Below are positions 1 to 5,470 of a stretch of DNA of 6,923 nt, in pieces. The notes below the pieces were generated by a model, which worked only from the letters and a program-made list of their open reading frames with translations, ran no database searches and was not told where the DNA came from. Made by a program: the position numbers and the translations under genes. The DNA is from Bacteroidota bacterium (GTDB taxonomy: Bacteria; Bacteroidota; Bacteroidia; Flavobacteriales_D; Crocinitomicaceae), in the NCBI GenBank assembly GCA_006226555.1, contig SBGS01000170.1, positions 1 through 6,923 of the forward strand, in the 5' to 3' direction. The stretch's first letter is position 1. Every line of letters starts with the position of its first letter.

Positions 1-1
1 T

Positions 2-865
2 ACAAAATATGATGACACAAAATTGACCGGAACAATTAACGAAAAGGATGTTCCTCCAACGAATGATATTGAAAATTCGATACCGGTCATAGAAAACACA
101 AAATACAAGTTGGATGATGAATCTTCGGATGTGAATGCAATGGCTTCTATGCATGAAACGGAGGGTTCTCCAATCAATTCCCTTAAAGCTTTGCCATATT
201 CTACTTTGGATTATAATGTCAACGAACTACTTTCTCTCCAGCAGGCGATAGCAAGCACCAGTCATGCGTTTTACTTACAAAGTTTGGTTGGTGCTTCACA
301 ATCGCTTCTTCAGCCTTCCACAGCGATGAGTGGGTCATTTGGAATTGGTGCAGGATATGCCTTAAGGAAAGGTGATCTTGTATTCAATGGTGGAGTTAAC
401 CTGATTATTTCCAACCAAAGTGATCTTTACCTAACGCGTACAGCTAAAGTATATGGTTTTGGTTCTTCGTTTTACACGTATAATTTTAACTATCGTCAAC
501 TATTTGAATTAGAAGGAAATTTTGAGTTGGGTTATCAACTGAATAGAAGTGAATTCAAAGTTGGAATCAGACCTTCCTATTTGTTGAGCGCAAAAGTGAA
601 TATTAGTTCTGATAGTGATAATGCTCAGGATATAATGTCGGAGGAAAAACAAGTATATTCGTTCACTGACGGATTAAAGAGATTTGGTTTACGACCTACT
701 ATCGGTTATGCTTTCCATCTCAAACCTGATCTTGAGTTAGGATTAAATATGGGGGTTCAGTTGATGACTAAAGTTGATCCAAACTATATTCAGGGAGATC
801 CACGTAAGTTTGCATTAGATGGTCAGTTATATCTAAGAAAGAATCTTAGCTGGAATAAACGATGA
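2..865 (+). CDS. Outer-membrane beta-barrel protein, C-terminal part (5' end outside window)
   Basis: The frame is open from the window edge to a TGA at 863-865, giving 287 visible residues; the TTG at 23 is an ordinary Leu codon, not a convincing start. Visible residues 1-75 are polar, rich in Asp, Glu, Asn and Ser, and look like a flexible linker. From about residue 88 onward there are alternating hydrophobic/aromatic stretches separated by short polar turns (around 110-122, 125-137, 148-180, 185-197, 227-240, 245-257 and 270-284), the pattern of antiparallel strands of a small outer-membrane barrel. Known family pattern: Bacteroidota encode proteins with an N-terminal cytosolic/membrane part, an acidic linker and a C-terminal PorT/OmpW-like barrel, often after an ECF sigma factor gene. 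Whether that N-terminus exists here cannot be seen. The stop overlaps the start of the next lipoprotein gene (ATGA), implying coupled translation. Barrel call fairly sure; function unknown. Confidence 0.7.
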   Translation, partial: TKYDDTKLTGTINEKDVPPTNDIENSIPVIENTKYKLDDESSDVNAMASMHETEGSPINSLKALPYSTLDYNVNELLSLQQAIASTSHAFYLQSLVGASQSLLQPSTAMSGSFGIGAGYALRKGDLVFNGGVNLIISNQSDLYLTRTAKVYGFGSSFYTYNFNYRQLFELEGNFELGYQLNRSEFKVGIRPSYLLSAKVNISSDSDNAQDIMSEEKQVYSFTDGLKRFGLRPTIGYAFHLKPDLELGLNMGVQLMTKVDPNYIQGDPRKFALDGQLYLRKNLSWNKR

Positions 866-1929
866 AGGAGTTGGTTAAAATAGCATTTTTGGCAGGTTTG
901 ACTGCGTTATTATTCTCTTGTAAGAAGGATACGATCGAGATTTATGAGTCTAACGATCCGGTATTCACCTTTAATGGGAATTTTAATGGAGAAGAAATGG
1001 CTTATGTGGCTGGGGATAATGGTGCTTACATGAGTACATATACTTCAATAGAGAATGGGGTCAACGTATATTCCGGATCGATTGGAACACCTTCGACTTC
1101 TATTTCCATTGGGATCTTCGATGGCAACCTTGATGTCGATGCCGTTCATCTGTTGGATGTAATCGGATCCATTCAGCCGGGATTCTCACAAGTAGGTCAA
1201 ACGAGTTTTGAGCTTCATGCTGCAGACTATTATATCGGTCAAAGTGTAGATCAGGTAAGATGGATTGTGAATGGTATTGATTATGGATTAAATGATCTGC
1301 TCATTGAAGAGCCGGGTAGATACAACGTATGTGCTGAGATCACTTACCTCGATCAAACTGTTCGAACAGTGTGTAACGAGATAATTGTTGGTTATGCGAT
1401 ACATGCAGAATCAATGGTGAACGTGACTGCACAAAACGGAATTCTTGTTGGTACTGTTTCTTCACTTCTTTCCACTGTATCTAGTGTAGATTGGTATTTG
1501 GATGATCAGTATGTTTCTTCAGGAATAAACATTGATGAGCAGATAGGAAGCGGAACTAGGGAGCTGAAATGCGTAATCACGTATGAGGGTGGAGTACAGC
1601 AAACAAAAAGAATGCTTGTGAATGCCTACGAGCAAGGGAAGAACTTCACGGATTTCTCGTTCGAAGAAATTTATCAGATGTCTAATTATATACAAGATTA
1701 TTCGTTAAAGGTCAGTTTGATCAGAAATGGTATCGAATATCGTTCTGATCTAACTCCGAATAATTCGGCTACAATAGCGATTTCCGGTTTTGATTATTTC
1801 GGTAAGAACGGAAATGGAAAGGATGTATATAAGGTAAACATGTCAGTAGCGGTCAATCTTGCCGCAGCCGGAAGTACAACAGTGTATCCATTTGAATTTC
1901 AAACAGTTTTTGGACTTGAGATCGAATAG
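862..1929 (+). CDS. Lipoprotein with two Ig/PKD-like modules
   Basis: A 355-residue protein beginning with a basic, hydrophobic signal (residues 1-19) and the lipobox LFSC with Cys20 as the probable lipid-attachment site, followed by KKD. It should therefore be exported and anchored in the outer or inner membrane. Residues about 110-176 form one beta-sandwich-like module (Trp134, PGRYNVC with Cys157, and Cys171, which could pair with each other); residues about 183-254 form a second of the same layout (Trp211, ELKC with Cys237). The spacing, an early Trp-x-hydrophobic strand and a late Tyr/Leu-x-Cys strand, resembles PKD or Ig-like folds. The C-terminal 90 residues are also beta-rich and unassigned. 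The ATG overlaps the stop of the upstream barrel gene by 4 bases, so the two products are probably made together and may interact at the cell surface. I do not recognise a named family and assign no enzymatic role. Confidence 0.8.
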   Translation: MKELVKIAFLAGLTALLFSCKKDTIEIYESNDPVFTFNGNFNGEEMAYVAGDNGAYMSTYTSIENGVNVYSGSIGTPSTSISIGIFDGNLDVDAVHLLDVIGSIQPGFSQVGQTSFELHAADYYIGQSVDQVRWIVNGIDYGLNDLLIEEPGRYNVCAEITYLDQTVRTVCNEIIVGYAIHAESMVNVTAQNGILVGTVSSLLSTVSSVDWYLDDQYVSSGINIDEQIGSGTRELKCVITYEGGVQQTKRMLVNAYEQGKNFTDFSFEEIYQMSNYIQDYSLKVSLIRNGIEYRSDLTPNNSATIAISGFDYFGKNGNGKDVYKVNMSVAVNLAAAGSTTVYPFEFQTVFGLEIE

Positions 1930-1943
1930 CTTTTGTACCTTTG
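1909..1943 (+). promoter_or_regulatory. Candidate Bacteroidota promoter for the type IX-secreted protein gene
   Basis: TACCTTTG at 1936-1943 matches the Bacteroidota -7 element TAnnTTTG exactly. A TTTG at 1909-1912 (23-base spacer) or a TTG at 1916-1918 (17-base spacer) can serve as the -33 element; both spacings fall in the usual range. The box sits in the 28-base gap after the lipoprotein stop, so the 5' leader before the ATG at 1958 would be only about 8 bases. It suggests that the downstream gene can be transcribed separately from the barrel-lipoprotein pair. Based on sequence match only. Confidence 0.5.
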
Positions 1944-1957
1944 GTAAAATTTCAACC

Positions 1958-3055
1958 ATGAAAGGATTACTACTTATTTCGCTGCTGTTATCAGCTTCAT
2001 TTTCCTCTTTATTTGCACAAATAACCGTAACGAGTGCTGATTTTGCCTCAAATGGCGATACGGTGCGTATGAGCCTGGCGACGGATCCAAGTATTGATAT
2101 CTTATCGACGGGAGCAAACCAAAACTGGGATTATAGTTATTTGTCTGTTGAGAGTCAAAAATTGGTTGAGTATTTTGATATCGCAGGTTTTTCGGATCCA
2201 CTTGTTCAGGTGGCCTATGGTACCTTTGCGCCAGTGAAATATCAAGCAACGTATACGCTGCCTTCAGTCAATTTACCCCTGGATCAGATCGGTCCGATCG
2301 TTGGAATCTCTATCACAGATCCTCTTGCGTATTATAGATTGAGTGCTGATTCCTTATCCATGGTGGGATATTCCATGGATATTGAAGGAACAGTAATTCC
2401 ATTCAAGTCTGATTCGATCGAAGCAAATTATAAGTTCCCGCTGAATTATCAGGATACATATGAGGGAAGAGGAGTAACGAATATTGATCTTAATCCTTTT
2501 TATTCGGGAGCATGGATCCAAAAAAGATACCGTTCAAGCGAAGTTGATGGATGGGGATCGATAACAACTCCTTACGGAACTTTTAATGCGTTGCGTATAC
2601 GCCACACTATTGACGAGATCGATTCAATTCAGGTAGATCTCTTTGGGAATCTTACTTGGATCAGTCTTCCAATTCCTGTCAACTATATTTACGAGTGGTG
2701 GACGAATGGAGAAAAAGATGCCATTTTAAGAGTGAATACAAGAAGCATTGCAGGAAATGAAGTGGTAACCGGCATTGAATTCAGAGATATCTACAGGAGC
2801 TTAGCTTCAGTTGATGCAATCGAAGAAAGCAGTAATCTGCATGTATATCCTTCGCCTGCGCAGGATATACTAAACGTAGAGGGAGTTGCATTCCACGCAC
2901 CATTTACGATATATGACCATTCAGGAAGATCGGTAATGTCCGGTATACTGAATGGAACATCAATAGATCTTGGGGCTTTGGAAAAAGGGTCCTATTTATT
3001 AGTCGTAAAAGCGAATAATGGTGTAATCCAATCTAAAACGTTCATCAAGAACTAA
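1958..3055 (+). CDS. Secreted protein with type IX secretion C-terminal sorting domain
   Basis: The start is taken at the ATG at 1958 because it opens directly into a signal peptide: MKG, a Leu/Ile/Ser-rich core, and a likely cleavage site FA|Q after residue 20. An upstream in-frame ATG at 1859 lies inside the lipoprotein gene and would bury the signal. The product is 365 residues. The mature region (21-285) is beta-rich, with a GWG-x-PYGTFNALRIRH segment at 198-216 of a kind seen in several Bacteroidota secreted proteins; I assign it no enzymatic activity. Residues about 294-365 are a type A sorting domain: VYPSPAQDILNVEG (296-309), FTIYDHSGR (316-324), LGALEKGSYLLVV (338-350) and the final SKTFIKN. 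Such tails direct export through the Por/type IX system and are normally removed, with attachment to the surface or release. The last 20 bases of the gene probably carry rnpB promoter sequence. Confidence 0.88.
   Translation: MKGLLLISLLLSASFSSLFAQITVTSADFASNGDTVRMSLATDPSIDILSTGANQNWDYSYLSVESQKLVEYFDIAGFSDPLVQVAYGTFAPVKYQATYTLPSVNLPLDQIGPIVGISITDPLAYYRLSADSLSMVGYSMDIEGTVIPFKSDSIEANYKFPLNYQDTYEGRGVTNIDLNPFYSGAWIQKRYRSSEVDGWGSITTPYGTFNALRIRHTIDEIDSIQVDLFGNLTWISLPIPVNYIYEWWTNGEKDAILRVNTRSIAGNEVVTGIEFRDIYRSLASVDAIEESSNLHVYPSPAQDILNVEGVAFHAPFTIYDHSGRSVMSGILNGTSIDLGALEKGSYLLVVKANNGVIQSKTFIKN
2356..2380. repeat. Perfect 8-bp inverted repeat inside the type IX-secreted protein gene
   Basis: ATCCATGG at 2356-2363 and CCATGGAT at 2373-2380 are exact reverse complements separated by 9 bases. 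Each arm contains the self-complementary CCATGG, so the arms are direct as well as inverted copies of that core. It encodes a short Ser-Met-x-Gly-Tyr-Ser-Met stretch, so it may simply reflect protein-level repetition. No function is claimed. Confidence 0.4.
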
Positions 3056-3059
3056 TTCA

Positions 3060-3067
3060 TAACTTTG
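3060..3067 (+). promoter_or_regulatory. Candidate -7 element of the rnpB promoter
   Basis: TAACTTTG at 3060-3067 matches the Bacteroidota -7 consensus TAnnTTTG and lies 5 bases before the predicted 5' end of the RNase P RNA at 3073, which is the expected distance. The -33 element is weak: only a GTTCA around 3040-3044, inside the end of the upstream coding region. Position relative to a well-defined RNA start makes this the most credible promoter in the window. Confidence 0.6.
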
Positions 3068-3072
3068 TAACG

Positions 3073-3452
3073 AAAGGCAAATCGGTCTATCGCTGCTTCA
3101 TCTGTATGGATGGGGGAGAGGAAAGTCCGGGCAGCATAGAGCGCCGTACTTCCTAACGGGAAGGTACCTTTATCGGTAACAGAAAGTGCCACAGAAAGGA
3201 AAACTACCTTAGCTGATTTCGGTCACTGGGGAAAAGGTGAAAAGGTGAGGTAAGAGCTCACCGAGCTGGCGGCGACGTCAGCTGCATGGTAAACCTTACG
3301 GGCTGAAAGACCATGTAAACCCGGGATTGAGGATTGCTCGTCCGATCCGGGAGGGTAGGTCGATTGACGCTAATGGTGACATTAGTGCTAGATAAATGAT
3401 AGACATTTGGATCTTGGTCCGAATACAGAACCCGGCTTATAGATTTGCCTTT
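3073..3452 (+). ncRNA. rnpB: Ribonuclease P RNA, bacterial type A
   Basis: This is the catalytic RNA that, with the RnpA protein, removes 5' leaders from pre-tRNAs. The two diagnostic core blocks are present: GAGGAAAGTCCGGGC at 3118-3132 and ACAGAACCCGGCTTA at 3425-3439, whose CCGGG/CCCGG parts form P4. Ends are set by P1: 3073-3082 pairs perfectly over 10 bp with 3443-3452. P2 is 3085-3091 with 3398-3404. A hairpin at 3264-3283 (8-bp stem, GCGA loop) fits P14, and one at 3370-3385 (6-bp stem, GTGA loop) fits P18; both loops are GNRA, as expected for the tertiary contacts with P8 known in type A RNAs. GGTAAGAG at 3249-3256 and CTAGATAAATGA at 3388-3399 are further conserved blocks. The linker between P2 and the 3' core (3405-3424) is 20 bases, against 4 in E. 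coli. A T-rich run (3450-3460) directly follows P1 and may help termination. The 3' end overlaps the antisense CDS. Confidence 0.97.
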
Positions 3453-3928
3453 TGTTTTTTATAGATTTCTTTCGCTTTGTAAAGAAATTTATCCGTGTTA
3501 AAAGGAATGAATCGATCTGTATTGACAATGATCGCTTTTCTAACCATTCCATCTAATTCATACTTCACACGGGTCAACTGCATAGATCCAATATGGAAAG
3601 ATCTTGCGTCACGAATACTTCTAATGGAAGTAACGTAGCTTCTTTTATTAAGATCCGTAAGGATAAGAGTACCTCCTTTTATCAGTGATGCTTGTACGTT
3701 TTTCGAAAAGTAGCGGATTACGAACATTACGATGAAAGCAGATAACATCGAGACTCCCAAAGTTGTAAAATTCAAACCGCTGAAAGAGATAAGCAGACCA
3801 ATTGAAATTACCGATAAAAGAGAAAAGATTAACAACGATGTTTTAAGTCTTCTAAAATACTGAGGACAAGTGAGTGCAATGCGATCAGAAGCCATTAGAC
3901 GGCTGAACCAGGATCTTTTTTCGTACAT
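3437..3928 (-). CDS. Small two-helix membrane protein of unknown function
   Basis: A 163-residue protein starting at the ATG at 3928-3926; the frame extends upstream only to a TTG at 3964, which would put the start in a candidate promoter. Residues 1-29 are basic and cytosolic in appearance, two hydrophobic segments follow (about 30-50 and 54-72) with a tight turn between them, and residues 75-163 form a soluble tail with several short beta-like strands (GGTLILTDL at 85-93, KYELDGMVRKAIIV at 122-135) and a Lys-rich end. The layout recalls small membrane proteins with a PH-like cytosolic domain, but that is only a resemblance. I do not recognise a family. It lies 63 bases downstream of a lipoprotein gene on the same strand, so co-transcription is possible. 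The last codons and the TAA overlap the 3' end of rnpB on the opposite strand by 16 bases. Confidence 0.72.
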   Translation of the reverse strand: MYEKRSWFSRLMASDRIALTCPQYFRRLKTSLLIFSLLSVISIGLLISFSGLNFTTLGVSMLSAFIVMFVIRYFSKNVQASLIKGGTLILTDLNKRSYVTSIRSIRDARSFHIGSMQLTRVKYELDGMVRKAIIVNTDRFIPFNTDKFLYKAKEIYKKQKANL

Positions 3929-3947
3929 CGTAAATAGTGTTGAAGAA

Positions 3948-3978
3948 CAAATATCGATAATCAATGTGTTATTGTCAA
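3948..3978 (-). promoter_or_regulatory. Candidate promoter for the small membrane protein gene
   Basis: Reading the minus strand, TTGACA at 3978-3973 is followed, 20 bases after its TTG, by GATATTTG at 3955-3948, one mismatch from TAnnTTTG. The box lies about 19 bases before the ATG at 3928. This favours the ATG over the TTG at 3964 as start, and suggests the gene can be transcribed without its upstream neighbour. Confidence 0.4.
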
Positions 3979-3991
3979 GTGATTAACCGAT

Positions 3992-4867
3992 TTATTGCTT
4001 TTTACGAAGCATCCGCTCTATCATTCCATAGTATTGGATCAGATTCCCGGCATTTTCTCTGAAAAACCTGAATTCTTCAGGATTTGCTACAGATATCAAT
4101 CCAAGCTTAGTACACAATTTTGAATTGTTTACAGGACTCCTGAAGTACTCAATGAATTTTATTGCCAGATGATAGTTTGGACTCTGGTGTACTATTGAAG
4201 CCGAAGTCACATTGTAGATCGTCCCACTGACGCGTTGTCCGGGATTTTTTATTAAGGCTTCTTTATCCTTTGTATGACTTAGTCTGTTTAACTCGAAAGT
4301 AACGGAGTCTTTTGCTTTGTGCTTCTCATACTTGTTGATCCATTCATATGTTTCAGCCTTGTTCATTCTGGAAAAAATAGCAGAAAGCATGGGGATTTCT
4401 TCAGTGCTATTCAATGCGCACCTAAAATTGTGACGCAACAGATCATTATATGTGTTGGGAATTTTAATGGAATCGCTGTATGAAACGAAGATGTAAGGGT
4501 CGATCCCTAGGGTAATGTAGCGGTGTTCTTCTGAATCGAAATCGGATAATTCAAACTCGAATAAGGACTGCATCTTTCTAGAACTATTGAGTTTGTAGAG
4601 ATCAAATAGATTGTCCGTAAGGATGATATCTATCCCCGAGCTGTAAGGTTTGGATAACAATGTATCCTTGATCTGATCACGTGTTAACGGAATGATCTTC
4701 ACGCTCACATTATTTCTAGATGACCATGCGCTAAATAAAGTGGAATCTCCTTTTGACAAAAAAGTTGAAGCAATGGTTAATTCTGTTCCTTTTATTGGTT
4801 TAGCCTCTTCAATCTGACAACTAGATACAAAGATCAATAAAGATATTATGACCAGAATTCGATTCAT
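3992..4867 (-). CDS. Lipoprotein resembling ferric-iron-type periplasmic binding proteins, apparently shortened
   Basis: A 291-residue protein with a hydrophobic signal and lipobox VSSC (Cys17). The order of weakly conserved blocks follows the FutA/FbpA-like solute-binding fold: a first strand ELTIAS (29-34), SSGIDIILTDNLFDLYKL (76-93) where the family has an ADVVLT-type segment, PYIFVSYSDSIKIPNTYNDLL (124-144), TYEWINKY (173-180), then GTIYNVTSASIVHQSPNYHLAIKFIEYFRSP split over 215-244, matching the family's late GTHxN...AxxFIEYLxSP region. However, only about 40 residues separate the Trp176 helix from Gly215, where iron-binding relatives have roughly 70 or more including the tandem tyrosines that ligate iron; no Tyr-Tyr pair is present there, nor a His/Tyr in the first strand. 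No ABC permease or ATPase gene is adjacent. I infer a lipid-anchored binding-protein homologue that has changed or lost ligand; family assignment is by motif order alone. Confidence 0.7.
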   Translation of the reverse strand: MNRILVIISLLIFVSSCQIEEAKPIKGTELTIASTFLSKGDSTLFSAWSSRNNVSVKIIPLTRDQIKDTLLSKPYSSGIDIILTDNLFDLYKLNSSRKMQSLFEFELSDFDSEEHRYITLGIDPYIFVSYSDSIKIPNTYNDLLRHNFRCALNSTEEIPMLSAIFSRMNKAETYEWINKYEKHKAKDSVTFELNRLSHTKDKEALIKNPGQRVSGTIYNVTSASIVHQSPNYHLAIKFIEYFRSPVNNSKLCTKLGLISVANPEEFRFFRENAGNLIQYYGMIERMLRKKQ

Positions 4868-4892
4868 GAGCTAAAGATAGAATGAATAGCGC

Positions 4893-4900
4893 TAAATTTG
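4893..4900 (+). promoter_or_regulatory. Candidate -7 promoter element before the HEAT-like gene
   Basis: TAAATTTG at 4893-4900 fits TAnnTTTG and lies 17 bases before the ATG at 4918, in the 50-base divergent gap. No TTG is found at the usual upstream distance, so the -33 part is missing or degenerate. The short 5' leader carries only a GGA directly before the ATG. Confidence 0.4.
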
Positions 4901-4917
4901 TCCTGTAAATCGATGGA

Positions 4918-5466
4918 ATGGCAAAGAAAGAGAAGGATAAGAAATTGGAACAGCTCCTTATGGACCTGAGAGCAAGTGATGATAAGCTGGTTGCGCACGC
5001 TATTAAATCGCTTGAAATTCATGGTAATTCAAAAGCGATACGCCCAATTGCGGAACGGTTGATGCAGCCGATCAGTGAAAAGAATCGTGCTGATCTAGTT
5101 GAGTTACTTTGTAGTTTGAAGGATTCGGGTGCTCGCGTTGAGTTAATGGAAGTAATAGGAGATTCTTCATTCGAGCCTATAAGAAGAGAGTTGCTGTCGA
5201 CCGTTTGGAATATGAAAGTGGATTTCAGCGATTACGTAGCTGAATTTGTAGAAATGGCTGTTTCAGGAGATTTTATGCAAGCATTGGAGTGCTTGACGAT
5301 CATAGAAAACCTGGAAGGTCCTTTCATTGAAGAAGATATCCTGGAAGCTCAATTGCACCTCAAGAATTATTTGGAGTCGGAACAGAAGAAGGATGAGCAA
5401 AAAGCACACATTCTAAGCGAAATAGCAATAGCCATTAAGGAGATCAACCAACAATTAATGGATTGA
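4918..5466 (+). CDS. Small HEAT-like helical repeat protein
   Basis: A 182-residue, highly charged cytosolic protein without signal peptide or membrane segment. It is almost entirely predicted helix: a Lys-rich start (MAKKEKDKK), then helix pairs at about 9-18/22-34, 37-50/54-68, 71-81/85-99, 103-115/118-131 and 137-155. Several turns carry the HEAT/ARM-type pattern of small residues plus Pro or Asp, for example IHGNSKAIRPIAERL at 34-48 and GDSSFEPIRRELL at 81-93, where a helix ends in a short turn and a Pro/Arg opens the next. The final 25 residues are a polar helix that could be a coiled-coil end. Such solenoids usually act as protein-binding scaffolds; partner unknown. It stands alone: divergent from the lipoprotein gene and convergent with sufD, its stop 4 bases from that of sufD, so no terminator fits in the gap. 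Confidence 0.75.
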   Translation: MAKKEKDKKLEQLLMDLRASDDKLVAHAIKSLEIHGNSKAIRPIAERLMQPISEKNRADLVELLCSLKDSGARVELMEVIGDSSFEPIRRELLSTVWNMKVDFSDYVAEFVEMAVSGDFMQALECLTIIENLEGPFIEEDILEAQLHLKNYLESEQKKDEQKAHILSEIAIAIKEINQQLMD

Positions 5467-5470
5467 TTTC

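Noticed and set aside
1859..1957. In-frame ATG at 1859 as start of the type IX-secreted protein
   Set aside because: It lies within the lipoprotein gene in another frame and would place 33 polar residues before a clean signal peptide that begins at 1958.
1974..2249. Minus-strand open frame of 91 codons
   Set aside because: Lies wholly inside the secreted-protein gene, with no signal, motif or start context; composition is that of a shadow frame.
3929..3964. TTG at 3964 as start of the small membrane protein
   Set aside because: Rare start codon within a candidate promoter; an ATG at 3928 gives a sensible basic N-terminus.
4872..4879. Minus-strand TATCTTTA as -7 box of the 3992-4867 lipoprotein gene
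   Set aside because: One mismatch, no clear -33 element, and so close to the ATG that the transcript would start at or inside the start codon.
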